This document shows, one piece after another, positions 45,172 through 56,871 of a stretch of 64,000 nucleotides of DNA. Source of the DNA: CAVSRC01 sp963750065. Lineage in GTDB: Bacteria > Pseudomonadota > Alphaproteobacteria > Rhizobiales > Kaistiaceae. Where the stretch lies: the NCBI GenBank assembly GCA_963750065.1, contig CAVVPK010000001.1:62001-126000 (forward strand), in the 5' to 3' direction. The translations under genes were made by a program, and so were the position numbers. Below the pieces are notes generated by a model. That model did not search any database, was not told the origin of the DNA, and was given only the letters and a program-made list of their open reading frames with translations. Numbering within the stretch: position 1 is the stretch's first letter; each line of letters begins with the position of its first letter.

Positions 45172-46998
45172 ATGTGCGGGATCGTTGGCATCCTCGGTCG
45201 GGAACCGGTAGCGCCGCTCTTAGTCGATGCGCTGAAGCGACTGGAATATCGCGGCTATGATTCGGCCGGCGTAGCCACCCTGGAAAACGGCCATCTGACC
45301 CGCCGCCGCGCCGAGGGCAAGCTGCGCAACCTCGAAGCCAGGCTCGCCGCGAGCCCACTCGCCGGCCACACCGGCATCGGCCACACGCGCTGGGCGACGC
45401 ACGGCGCGCCGACCGAGGGCAACGCCCACCCGCACGCCACGGCGCGCGTGGCGCTGGTCCATAACGGCATCATCGAGAATTTCCGCGAGCTGCGCGAGGA
45501 ACTGACGGCAGCCGGTGCCAAGTTCGCCACCGAGACCGACACCGAGGTCGTCGCCCACCTCATCACCCGCAATCTTGACGAGGGTCTGGCGCCGACCGGG
45601 GCGGTGCGCGAAGCGCTCAAGCGCCTGCGCGGCGCCTTTGCCTTTGCCATCATCTTCGAGGGCGAGAACGATCTCATGATCGGCGCCCGCCGCGGCAGCC
45701 CGCTCGCCGTCGGTTATGGCGACGGCGAAATGTATTTCGGCTCCGACGCCATCGCGCTGGCGCCGTTCACCGACCGCGTCGCCTATCTCGACGACGGCGA
45801 CTGGGCGGTGCTCACGCGCGCCGGCGCGACCATCCATGACGAAAGCGGGGCGAAGGTCGAGCGGCCGATCGTGCGCACCGCTGCATCGAGCCTGCTGGTC
45901 GACCGCGGCAACCACCGCCACTTCATGGCCAAGGAGATCCACGAGCAGCCGGAAGTGGTCGGCCATACGCTGGCCCATTATCTCGACCTCGCCGCCGGCC
46001 GCTGTGCCTTGCCCGCCGATTTCGACATCGACTTTGCCAAACTGGATCGCCTGTCGATCACCGCCTGCGGCACCGCCTCGTATGCCGGCATCGTCGCCAA
46101 ATACTGGTTCGAGCGCTTCGCCCGTCTGCCGGTCGATATCGATATCGCCTCCGAGTTCCGCTATCGCGAGCAGCCGCTGACGCCCAAGGGCCTGTCCATC
46201 GTCATCTCGCAATCCGGCGAGACCGCCGACACGCTTGCCTCGCTGCGCTACGCCAAGGGCGAAGGCCAGAAGGTTGCGGCCGTCGTCAATGTCGCCGAAT
46301 CGACCATCGCCCGCGAGGCCGACTTCGTCCTGCCGACGCTCGCCGGGCCGGAGATCGGCGTCGCCTCGACCAAGGCCTTCACCTGCCAGCTCGCGGTGCT
46401 GGCGGTACTGGCCATTGCCGCCGGACGGGCACGTGGGGTCCTGTCGGCGCTGGACGAGGAGAAGCTGGTCGCGGCCTTGAGCGAGGTGCCGCGCCTGATG
46501 AACGAGGCGCTGCGCCTGGAGACGGCGATCGAGGCGCTCGCCCGCGAGATCTCCCACGTCCACCACGTGCTTTATCTCGGCCGTGGCACCAGCTTCCCGA
46601 TCGCGCTTGAGGGCGCGCTCAAACTCAAGGAGATCTCCTACATCCACGCCGAGGGCTATGCCGCCGGCGAGCTCAAGCACGGCCCCATTGCGCTCATCGA
46701 CGAGACCATGCCGGTTGTGGTGATCGCGCCCTACGACCACATCTTCGAGAAGACGGTGTCCAACATGCAGGAGGTCGCCGCGCGCGGCGGCCGCATCATC
46801 CTGGTGACCGACAAAAAGGGGCGGGAAGCGGCGGCCATCGACGCCGTCGAGACCCTGATATTGCCGGAAATGCCGGCCAGCGTTGCCCCGCTGGTCTACG
46901 CCCTGCCGGTGCAGCTGCTGGCCTATCACACGGCTGTCATCTTGGGCACAGATGTTGACCAGCCTAGGAATCTCGCGAAGTCGGTCACGGTGGAGTGA
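45172..46998 (+). CDS. glmS: Glutamine-fructose-6-phosphate aminotransferase GlmS
   Basis: A 608-residue enzyme that makes glucosamine-6-phosphate. The N-terminal glutaminase begins MCGIVGILG with catalytic Cys2, and has GHTRWATHG and HNGIIENF. Two SIS domains follow, with SQSGETADT, and the C-terminal ends in DQPRNLAKSVTVE. It follows glmU in the same direction; both serve cell-envelope amino-sugar supply. No glmS ribozyme is evident upstream. Confidence 0.96.
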   Translation: MCGIVGILGREPVAPLLVDALKRLEYRGYDSAGVATLENGHLTRRRAEGKLRNLEARLAASPLAGHTGIGHTRWATHGAPTEGNAHPHATARVALVHNGIIENFRELREELTAAGAKFATETDTEVVAHLITRNLDEGLAPTGAVREALKRLRGAFAFAIIFEGENDLMIGARRGSPLAVGYGDGEMYFGSDAIALAPFTDRVAYLDDGDWAVLTRAGATIHDESGAKVERPIVRTAASSLLVDRGNHRHFMAKEIHEQPEVVGHTLAHYLDLAAGRCALPADFDIDFAKLDRLSITACGTASYAGIVAKYWFERFARLPVDIDIASEFRYREQPLTPKGLSIVISQSGETADTLASLRYAKGEGQKVAAVVNVAESTIAREADFVLPTLAGPEIGVASTKAFTCQLAVLAVLAIAAGRARGVLSALDEEKLVAALSEVPRLMNEALRLETAIEALAREISHVHHVLYLGRGTSFPIALEGALKLKEISYIHAEGYAAGELKHGPIALIDETMPVVVIAPYDHIFEKTVSNMQEVAARGGRIILVTDKKGREAAAIDAVETLILPEMPASVAPLVYALPVQLLAYHTAVILGTDVDQPRNLAKSVTVE

Positions 46999-47070
46999 AA
47001 CAGTCGCGTGCGAACGCGATCTCTGCCATGATGCCGGCAGGGCGAAATCGGCCTTGGCAGGGACGCTGGC

Positions 47071-47779
47071 ATGGACCCGGAAAACGAAGGCATCGGGCCT
47101 CAACACCCTGACGCCGCGCGTCAGGTGACGGTAATGCACCGGCTACGGAATTACTTCCTGACCGGCACCATCATTGCCGCGCCGCTGTTCCTGACAATCT
47201 ACATCACCTGGACGTTCGTGCAGTGGGTGGACAGCTGGGTGACGCCGTTCATCCCGCCCCAATACCGGCCGGATCACTACCTGCCATATTCGGTGCCGGG
47301 CTTCGGTCTGGTGGTGGCGCTCGTCTTCCTGACGCTGCTCGGCTTCCTCGCCGCCAACTTCATCGGCCGGCAGACCATCCTGATCGGCGAATCCCTGCTC
47401 GGCCGCATGCCGATCGTCCGCAACCTCTATCGCGGGCTGAAGCAGATCTTCGAGACGGTGCTATCGCGGCGCGCCGGCGCCTTCAAGACCGTGGCGCTCA
47501 TCGAATATCCGCGCAAGGGCATTTGGTCGATGGTCTTCGTCGCCGCGGACGCCCGTGGCGAGATCCGCCATCGCCTAGACGAGACCGTGGCCGTGTTCCT
47601 GCCGACCACACCCAACCCGACCTCGGGATTCCTGCTCTTCGTCAAACGCGCCGACATGATCGTCCTCGACATGACGGTGGAGGATGCGGCCAAGATGGTC
47701 ATCTCGGCCGGGCTGGTGACGCCGGAATTCACGCCGGACAATTCGCGCGAGATGACGCGCGAGGAGATCGAGCGGCGGC

Positions 47780-47802
<23 letters not shown>
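47071..47802 (+). CDS. DUF502 family membrane protein
   Basis: A 243-residue protein with two membrane helices (FLTGTIIAAPLFLTIYIT and VPGFGLVVALVFLTLLGFLA) followed by a soluble domain with GRMPIVRNLYRGLKQIFE and PTTPNPTSGFLLFV. This pattern defines the widespread DUF502 family of unknown function. Its end overlaps the convergent recG gene by 23 bp. Confidence 0.9.
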
Positions 47803-49891
<2,089 letters not shown>

Positions 49892-49895
49892 GAGG

Positions 49896-50084
49896 TTACC
49901 GCTTAGGCAAAGTTGAGGTCTCGGACTGCCTTGCCTGCGAGTTCATCAGGTCGCGACGCCAAGCTCGAACCTCGACAGATACCTGAATAGCTATCTTGCT
50001 CATTGTCCGCATCGCGAAGCAAATGATGCAGAGCCACGTGAGACCTGGCGGCAGTTTGCTGATCGCGTCAATGAGGCCGTTCAT
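49896..50084 (-). CDS. Possible small membrane protein upstream of recG
   Basis: A 62-residue frame with a good ribosome site (GGAG seven bases before the ATG). Residues 12 to 27 are hydrophobic (LPPGLTWLCIICFAM), followed by a basic, polar tail, which suggests one membrane helix. It ends 4 bp before recG, so the two could be cotranscribed. I do not recognise the protein; codon bias is only moderate, and it could be spurious. Confidence 0.4.
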   Translation of the reverse strand: MNGLIDAISKLPPGLTWLCIICFAMRTMSKIAIQVSVEVRAWRRDLMNSQARQSETSTLPKR

Positions 50085-50484
50085 TGTCGGTCTCCGGATT
50101 TCGAGACCCGATCCAGCAATAACAGGGCGGGCATCGCCACAACGCATCGGGGTCGGGACAGTCGAACGTTATCGCCCTCGACGGTGCGTCAACCGGCGGA
50201 CGAGCCGCAACGCACCGCGCTCAGCAACCCAGGTTAACCCCATACGGGTTATGTTAAGTGCGAACGCGAATCCGACAACTATTTGAAATGATTGAAAAAC
50301 CGCATTCCGTTCGTCTTCGGTGAGACATAGCAGGTAAGGGGAATTTCCTCATCAGCGTCTACAAAACGGCTGAATTTCGAATCGGCCCAAGTCCTGACAA
50401 ACCCACGCCCAGCCGCTATATGTCCGACCAGCGACGGGCCGCGTTTCCGGCCCGGCGCCAATCGGCTATGGGAAGACGGCATTC
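50085..50484 (+). other. Intergenic region between the recG side and sdhE
   Basis: About 400 bp with lower GC than the flanking genes and no convincing gene. It is the divergent promoter region for the leftward recG pair and the rightward sdhE-mfd pair. No clear operator or terminator was seen. Confidence 0.5.
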
Positions 50485-50763
50485 ATGGGCGACGGGAGAG
50501 AGACCAGCGACGACCTTGCCATGCGCCGCCGCCGGCTGAAATTCCGCTGCTGGCACAGGGGCATGAAGGAGACCGATCTGCTTCTCGGCCGCTTCGCCGA
50601 CGCCCATGTCGACGGGCTGGACGAAGCCGGTGTCGCCGCTTTCGAGGCACTGCTGGAGACGCCCGACCAGGACATCTTCAGCTGGATCGTCGGCGGCGAG
50701 CCGGTGCCCGATTCCGCCCGTACGCCGCTGCTTGACCGCCTTCTCGCCTTCCACGCTGCCTGA
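50485..50763 (+). CDS. sdhE: Succinate dehydrogenase assembly factor SdhE
   Basis: A 92-residue protein of the SdhE/Sdh5 family, which promotes covalent FAD attachment to the succinate dehydrogenase flavoprotein. The hallmark RRRLKFRCWHRGMKETDLLL includes the conserved RGxxE motif, and the helical remainder (FEALLETPDQDIFSWIVG) is typical. It is 13 bp before mfd. This sdhE-mfd-recG neighbourhood is common in alphaproteobacteria. Confidence 0.93.
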   Translation: MGDGRETSDDLAMRRRRLKFRCWHRGMKETDLLLGRFADAHVDGLDEAGVAAFEALLETPDQDIFSWIVGGEPVPDSARTPLLDRLLAFHAA

Positions 50764-50776
50764 AACCAGACGTCCG

Positions 50777-53700
50777 ATGGACCACAAGACCGCCTCCCTC
50801 ATCGACATCAATCGCCGCCTGACTACGCTTCTTTCGCGGCCGGGCGAGACCACGCTCGCCTCGGTGCCCGACGGCATGGCCGGCAAGGCGCTCGCCGATC
50901 TCATGAGCGCCACCGCAACGGCGCGGCTGCTCTTCGTCGCCCGCGACGGCCAGCGTCTGGCCGAGATCGAGCGCACCTTGCGCTTCTTCGCGCCCGCGAT
51001 CGAGGCGATCGAGTTCCCGGCCTGGGACTGCCTGCCTTACGACCGCGTTTCGCCGCACGCGGCCATCGTCGCCCGCCGCATGGCGGCGCTGGCGCGCATC
51101 GGCCAAGTGCCCGCCGGGCCGCAGATCGTGCTGACGACGGTCAACGCCATTCTTCAGCGCGTGCCGCTGCGCGACCATGTCGCGCGCGGCTCGCTGTCCG
51201 CCGCCGCCGGCAGCCGCATGCCCATGGCAGACCTCATCCACTGGCTGGAGGACAACGGTTTCTTGCGCACATCAACCGTGCGCGAGCCCGGCGAATATGC
51301 CGTGCGCGGCGGCATTCTCGATCTCTATGCGGCGGGCGCGTCGGCGCCGCTCAGGCTCGATTTCTTTGGCGACACGCTGGAGACCATCCGCGCCTTCGAT
51401 GCCGAGACCCAGCGCACCACCGACCGCCACCAGCGCATCGACCTGGTGCCGGTCAGCGAGACGGAGCTGACGGGGGACAGTATCGCCCGCTTCCGCCAAG
51501 GCTATGTCGCCGAGTTCGGCGCCGCCGGGCCGGACGACCTGCTCTATCATTCGGTCAGCGACGGGCGCCGCGCCATCGGCATGGAGCATTGGCTGCCGCT
51601 CTTCGCCGATGGGCTGGAGACGCTTTTCGATCATCTCCCGGACGTACCGGTCGCCCTCGACCATCTGGTCGACGAAGCCATCGGCGAACGGCTCGACCAG
51701 ATCAAGGATCACTATCAGGCGCGGCACCAGGCCATGGAGGCCGGCGAACTCGGCGGCGGCGCCCCCTACAAGCCGCTGCCGCCCGCCCGGCTCTATCTCG
51801 ACCGGAACGCCTGGTCGGAGCGGCTGCAGGAGCGGCCAGTCGCCCATCTGTCGCCCTTCGTCCGGCCGGAGGCCGCGACCATCGTCGACATGGGCGCGCA
51901 CGCGACGCGCAGCTTCGCCGCCGAACGCGCCGCCGGCGACGTCAACATCTTCGATGCCCTGATCAGACAGGTCGAAGCGGACATCAAGGCGCGCAAGCGC
52001 GTTGTCATCGCCTGCTGGAGCGACGGCGCCCGCGACCGCATGGGCCAAGTTCTGGTCGATCACGGCCTGACGCGCCTGAAGGCGGTGGCCGACTGGCCGG
52101 AGGCGCAGGCGCTCGACCCCGACATGACCGCGCTCGCGGTGCTCGGCCTGGAAGCCGGCTTCGACACCGAGACGCTGACGCTGATCGGTGAACAGGACAT
52201 CCTCGGCGACCGTCTGGTCCGCCCGCACGCCAAGCGCCGTGCAGCCGATTTCCTTTCCGACGTCACTGCGCTCGCCGAGGGCGATCTCGTCGTCCACATC
52301 GACCACGGCATCGGCCGCTTCGTCGGCCTCAAGACCATCGAGGCGGCCGGCGCGCCGCACGATTGCCTCGAAATCCTCTATGCCGGTAACGACCGCGTCT
52401 ATCTGCCGGTCGAGAACATCGAACTTCTGTCGCGCTACGGCTCCGAGGAAGCCGAGGTCCAGCTCGACAAGCTTGGCGGCGTCGCCTGGCAGGCGCGCAA
52501 GGCGCGGCTGAAGAAGCGCATCCGCGACATGGCCGAGGCGCTGATCAAGGTGGCGGCGGCACGCGCCACGAGGACGGCGCCGGCCCTGACGCCCCCGGAA
52601 GGGCTCTACGACGAGTTCGCCGCCCGCTTCCCCTATGAGGAGACCGAGGACCAGCAATCGGCCATCGACGCGGTGATCGGCGACCTCGCCGTCGGCACGC
52701 CGATGGACCGGTTGATCTGCGGCGATGTCGGCTTCGGCAAGACCGAGGTGGCGCTGCGCGCCGCCTTCATCACCGCGCTCGCTGGCCGCCAGGTCGCCGT
52801 CGTGGTGCCGACCACGCTGCTCGCCCGCCAGCATTACCGCACTTTCTCCGCGCGCTTTGCCGGCCTGCCGGTGCGCGTCGCGCAAGCCTCGCGGCTGGTC
52901 GGCGCCAAGGAGCTTGCGGCGGTGAAGGCGGGCATTGCCGACGGTGGCATCGACATCGTCGTCGGCACCCACGCCCTGCTCGGCAAGGGCATCAAGTTCC
53001 GCGACCTCGGCCTCTTGATCGTCGACGAGGAGCAGCACTTCGGCGTCAAGCACAAGGAACGGCTGAAGGAGCTGAAGGCCGACGTGCATGTACTGACGCT
53101 GTCGGCAACGCCGATCCCGCGCACTCTGCAACTGGCGCTGACCGGCGTGCGCGAACTGACGCTGATCACCACGCCGCCGATCGATCGGCTGGCGGTGCGC
53201 ACCTTCATCTCGCCGTTCGACCCGCTGGTGGTGCGCGAGGCGTTGCTGCGCGAGCGCTATCGCGGCGGCCAGAGCTTCTACGTCTGCCCCCGCATCTCGG
53301 ACCTGGCCGAGCGCCATGCTTTCTTGAGCGAGGCGGTGCCAGAGGTGAAGGTGGCGGTCGCCAACGGCCAGATGGGGGCAGGCGAGCTGGAAGACGTGAT
53401 GACCGCCTTCTACGACGGCGCCTATGACGTGCTGCTCTCCACCTCGATCGTCGAATCGGGCCTCGACATTCCCACCGCCAACACGCTGATCGTCCACCGC
53501 GCCGACATGTTCGGCCTAGCGCAGCTCTACCAGTTGCGCGGCCGCGTCGGGCGCTCCAAGCAGCGCGCCTATGCGCTATTCACCGTGCCGCCTGATCGTA
53601 CGCTCACCATCCAGGCCGACCGGCGGCTGAAGGTGCTGCAGTCGCTCGATACGCTGGGCGCCGGTTTCCAGCTCGCCAGCCACGACCTCGACATCCGCGG

Positions 53701-54298
53701 CGCCGGCAACCTGCTCGGCGAGGAGCAGTCCGGCCATATCCGCGAGGTCGGCTACGAGCTTTACCAGCAGATGCTGGAGGAGGCCGTGGCTTCGCTCAAG
53801 TCGGGCGGTGAGGGGCAAGAGGACGGGCACTGGGCGCCGCAGATCACAATCGGCATGGCCGTCATGATTCCAGAGGCTTATGTCGGAGACTTACAGTTGC
53901 GTCTGAGCTTATACAAGCGCCTCTCCGACCTCGAGGATCAGGCCGCGATCGACGCCTTTGCCGCCGAGCTGATCGACCGTTTCGGCAGGCTGCCCAAGGA
54001 AGTCGAGCACCTGCTTGAGATCGTCGCCATCAAGGCGCTCTGCCGCCACGCCAATATCGACAAAGTCGATGTCGGGCCGAAGGGCGCGGTCATCGGCTTC
54101 CGCGACAACACATTCGCCAACCCGGCCGGCCTCATCCGCTGGATCGGCCAACAGGGCTCCATCGCCAAGGTGCGGCCCGACCAGAGGATCGTGCTCATCC
54201 GCGACTGGGCCGACATGGGCGGCCGCCTGAAGGGCACGATGGCGGTGATGGCCGAACTCTCCCGGCTGGCCGCGGAGGGGGAGAAGGCAGCGGCTTGA
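50777..54298 (+). CDS. mfd: Transcription-repair coupling factor Mfd
   Basis: A 1173-residue translocase that removes stalled RNA polymerase and recruits UvrA. It has the UvrB-like N-terminal part, the RNA polymerase interaction domain with GDLVVHIDHGIGRFVGL, Walker A GDVGFGKTEVALRA, the DEEQHFG box, LSATPIPRTLQLAL and the C-terminal TRCF domain. The ATG at 50777 is chosen; an earlier in-frame codon lies inside sdhE. An AGGAGGT sequence 50 bp after the stop (54349) has no start codon at useful distance. Confidence 0.95.
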   Translation: MDHKTASLIDINRRLTTLLSRPGETTLASVPDGMAGKALADLMSATATARLLFVARDGQRLAEIERTLRFFAPAIEAIEFPAWDCLPYDRVSPHAAIVARRMAALARIGQVPAGPQIVLTTVNAILQRVPLRDHVARGSLSAAAGSRMPMADLIHWLEDNGFLRTSTVREPGEYAVRGGILDLYAAGASAPLRLDFFGDTLETIRAFDAETQRTTDRHQRIDLVPVSETELTGDSIARFRQGYVAEFGAAGPDDLLYHSVSDGRRAIGMEHWLPLFADGLETLFDHLPDVPVALDHLVDEAIGERLDQIKDHYQARHQAMEAGELGGGAPYKPLPPARLYLDRNAWSERLQERPVAHLSPFVRPEAATIVDMGAHATRSFAAERAAGDVNIFDALIRQVEADIKARKRVVIACWSDGARDRMGQVLVDHGLTRLKAVADWPEAQALDPDMTALAVLGLEAGFDTETLTLIGEQDILGDRLVRPHAKRRAADFLSDVTALAEGDLVVHIDHGIGRFVGLKTIEAAGAPHDCLEILYAGNDRVYLPVENIELLSRYGSEEAEVQLDKLGGVAWQARKARLKKRIRDMAEALIKVAAARATRTAPALTPPEGLYDEFAARFPYEETEDQQSAIDAVIGDLAVGTPMDRLICGDVGFGKTEVALRAAFITALAGRQVAVVVPTTLLARQHYRTFSARFAGLPVRVAQASRLVGAKELAAVKAGIADGGIDIVVGTHALLGKGIKFRDLGLLIVDEEQHFGVKHKERLKELKADVHVLTLSATPIPRTLQLALTGVRELTLITTPPIDRLAVRTFISPFDPLVVREALLRERYRGGQSFYVCPRISDLAERHAFLSEAVPEVKVAVANGQMGAGELEDVMTAFYDGAYDVLLSTSIVESGLDIPTANTLIVHRADMFGLAQLYQLRGRVGRSKQRAYALFTVPPDRTLTIQADRRLKVLQSLDTLGAGFQLASHDLDIRGAGNLLGEEQSGHIREVGYELYQQMLEEAVASLKSGGEGQEDGHWAPQITIGMAVMIPEAYVGDLQLRLSLYKRLSDLEDQAAIDAFAAELIDRFGRLPKEVEHLLEIVAIKALCRHANIDKVDVGPKGAVIGFRDNTFANPAGLIRWIGQQGSIAKVRPDQRIVLIRDWADMGGRLKGTMAVMAELSRLAAEGEKAAA

Positions 54299-54399
54299 GC
54301 AGCAAGTCCGCACGCATAACGGGCAAAAGGGCATTAAGCATAAATTCTAGGAGGTAACGGCAAAGACGCCTTAACGAAGTTGCGCCATGCTTCAGCTTG

Positions 54400-56163
54400 A
54401 TGACAGCGACACGCGCGCGACCTGAAAGCAACACCTTCCAGTTCCGGCACAGCGAGGCGCTGCTTCGCAGTGTCCTTGAAAACGCCGCCGTTGCCACTTT
54501 CCTGGTCTCGCCAGACGGCCGCCTGCTTTATGCCAATCGGGCCTTGTACGATCTGCTCGGCTATGACGAGGACGAGTCGTTTTCGGCCGAGATCGACGAC
54601 CTGATCCACTCCGACGATGCGCCCCAGGCCCATGCCCAGATGCAGACGCTGGCGGACAAGTCGGCCGACGGTTATCGCGCCGAGCGCCGCTATCTGAAGA
54701 AGGACGGCGAGCCGATCTGGGTGCTGGTGTCGGCCTCTGCGATTCGCGACACGACAACCGGCGAACTCCACTACCTGATCGTCCAGGCGATCAATATCGA
54801 CCGGCAGAAGCGCGCCGAGGCGGCGCTCGCCGAAAGCGAAAGCCGCTGGAACTTCGCCCTGGAGAGCGCCGGGCAGGGGGTATGGGACCACAACCTTAAC
54901 CCCAAGACCGCATTCTACTCGCGCATGTGGCGGGTGATGCGCGGCATCGACCCCGACGAGGAAATTGATCCGGCGACTAAGTCTTGGCTGGCGCGCCTGC
55001 ATCCCGACGACCGCGAGCGCATCCGGGACCTCGCCAAAAAGCAAGATACCGGCGAACTGTCCTACAACGAGTTCGAATATCGCGAGCGCCACCGCGACGG
55101 GCACTACATCTGGATTCTCAGCCGCGGCAAGCCGATCGCGTGGAATCCCGACGGCAGCCCGTCGCGGATTATCGGCACCGACACCGACATCACCAAGTTC
55201 AAGCAGGTCACATCCCAGCTTGCGCTGCAGAAGGAACGCCTCAAGGTCACGCTCGAGTCGATCGCCGACGGCGTCATCTCCACCGACGCGGCCGGCCTCG
55301 TCGTATTCATGAACCCGATTGCCGAACAGATGACTGGCTGGCCGTCGGCGGAGGCCGCCGGCCGCAAGGTGGGCGAGATCTTCGCCATCCTCGACGAGAC
55401 GACCGAAAAGCTGACCGTCGATCCGGTCGCCGAATGCCTGTCGAAGGGCCGCCTGCATTTCCTCGACGGCGACACGGTGCTTCTCGACCGCGACGGAAAG
55501 CACCACGACGTGCGTGCCTCCGCCGCCCCCGTGCGCACGCCGCAAGGCACGGTCATCGGCGCGGTGCTGGTATTCCAGGACGTCGCCGACAGCCGCGCGC
55601 TGCAACGCCAACTCGCCCATACCGCGATGCATGACAGCCTCACCGGGCTGCCCAACCGGGCGAGCTTCCAGCACGGCCTGGAAGACGCCGTCCGCCTAGC
55701 CCAGCGTGAAGCGCGCGAGCACGCGCTCTGCTTCATCGACCTCGACCATTTCAAGACGATCAACGACACCGCCGGCCACCCCGTCGGCGACGCAGTGCTG
55801 CGCGATATCGGCGAGGCGATCCGCGCCAGTTGCCGCACGCACGATTTTGCCGCCCGCATCGGCGGCGACGAATTTGCCCTGCTGCTGCCGGATTGCTCGA
55901 TCGCCAGCGCCACCCGCGTGGCGCAGAAGGTCATCGATGCGATCGCCAGCCTGCGCGTCTCCTGGCAGCACACCGGCAAGAACAGCGGCGGGATCGGCGC
56001 CAGCATCGGCATCACCGCCATCACCATCCACTCCGCCAATTCGGCCGAGCTGATGCGCCAGGCAGACGCCGCCTGCTATGTCGCCAAGGCGCGCGGCCGC
56101 AACTGCGTCGCCGTTTACGACAGGGACCGATCCGGCCTGTCGCAGCTTCAGGAAAGCGCCTAG
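54400..56163 (+). CDS. Diguanylate cyclase with three PAS domains
   Basis: A 587-residue soluble protein. Three PAS regions occupy about residues 20 to 140, 145 to 270 and 280 to 405; the second carries a PAC-like end (IIGTDTDITKFK). The GGDEF domain follows, with HDSLTGLPNRASF and the intact site RIGGDEFALLL, so it should make cyclic di-GMP. A TTG directly before the ATG at 54400 is in frame, and no strong ribosome site is seen. It overlaps the convergent DsbA-like gene by 4 bp. Confidence 0.88.
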   Translation: MTATRARPESNTFQFRHSEALLRSVLENAAVATFLVSPDGRLLYANRALYDLLGYDEDESFSAEIDDLIHSDDAPQAHAQMQTLADKSADGYRAERRYLKKDGEPIWVLVSASAIRDTTTGELHYLIVQAINIDRQKRAEAALAESESRWNFALESAGQGVWDHNLNPKTAFYSRMWRVMRGIDPDEEIDPATKSWLARLHPDDRERIRDLAKKQDTGELSYNEFEYRERHRDGHYIWILSRGKPIAWNPDGSPSRIIGTDTDITKFKQVTSQLALQKERLKVTLESIADGVISTDAAGLVVFMNPIAEQMTGWPSAEAAGRKVGEIFAILDETTEKLTVDPVAECLSKGRLHFLDGDTVLLDRDGKHHDVRASAAPVRTPQGTVIGAVLVFQDVADSRALQRQLAHTAMHDSLTGLPNRASFQHGLEDAVRLAQREAREHALCFIDLDHFKTINDTAGHPVGDAVLRDIGEAIRASCRTHDFAARIGGDEFALLLPDCSIASATRVAQKVIDAIASLRVSWQHTGKNSGGIGASIGITAITIHSANSAELMRQADAACYVAKARGRNCVAVYDRDRSGLSQLQESA

Positions 56164-56828
56164 CGGTCCTCGGCTTCCAGCGTTTCGCGCTCGACAACCG
56201 CCTGTTCGATCGCCTGCACCAGCACCTCGGCCGGATGCGCCCCGGTCACCGCCAGCCGGCGGTCGATGATGTAACAGGGGACGCCCGATACGCCGATGCG
56301 GTAGGCGTTCTCGATCTCGGCCGCAATCATCTCGCGGTCCTCTTCGCCGGCCAGGCGAGCGGCGACGGCTCCGCCGTCGAGCCCGACATCTGCCGCCAGA
56401 TCGGCCAGCACGGCCGGATCGCCGACATCGAGGCCTTCGCTGAAATAGGCGGCAAATAGACGCTCGACCATGTCGTCCTGGACGCCTTCGGCGGCCGCCC
56501 AGCGTACCAGCCGGTGGGCGTCCATCGTGTTCGGCGACCGCGTGATGCGGTCGAAATTGTAGGCGATGCCTTCCTCCTGCCCGCGCGCGCTGAGCTGCCG
56601 GTGGCTCTCGTCGAGCGCTTCCAGGCTGCCGAACTTGGCGGTCAGATAGTCCGCCCGCGCCACTCCCTCCGGCGGGATTGTCGGATCCAGCCGGAACGGC
56701 CGCCAGCGCACCACGACCGGAATTTCCGGCAACAGGCCGACGGCGCGCGCGAGGCGCCGCTTGCCGAGATAGCACCACGGGCAGACGACATCGGAAATGA
56801 CGTCGATGGTAACGGGATCAGCGGACAT
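56160..56828 (-). CDS. DsbA family oxidoreductase (FrnE-like)
   Basis: A 222-residue thioredoxin-fold protein with an inserted helical domain. The active-site motif CPWC is near the N-terminus (SDVVCPWCYLGKRRL), and the cis-Pro region is GVSGVPCYIIDRRL, with a third cysteine. No signal peptide is present, so it is a cytoplasmic member of the FrnE/2-hydroxychromene-2-carboxylate isomerase-like group. Its substrate is unknown. Confidence 0.85.
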   Translation of the reverse strand: MSADPVTIDVISDVVCPWCYLGKRRLARAVGLLPEIPVVVRWRPFRLDPTIPPEGVARADYLTAKFGSLEALDESHRQLSARGQEEGIAYNFDRITRSPNTMDAHRLVRWAAAEGVQDDMVERLFAAYFSEGLDVGDPAVLADLAADVGLDGGAVAARLAGEEDREMIAAEIENAYRIGVSGVPCYIIDRRLAVTGAHPAEVLVQAIEQAVVERETLEAEDR

Positions 56829-56871
56829 GCGCCCAGCATAAGGGGCATGTCCGCAATTTCAAAACGCCGGC

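Noticed and set aside
54349..54355. Perfect AGGAGGT ribosome site after mfd
   Set aside because: No start codon lies within the usable distance, and the nearest small frame (54387) is only 12 codons. It may be chance.
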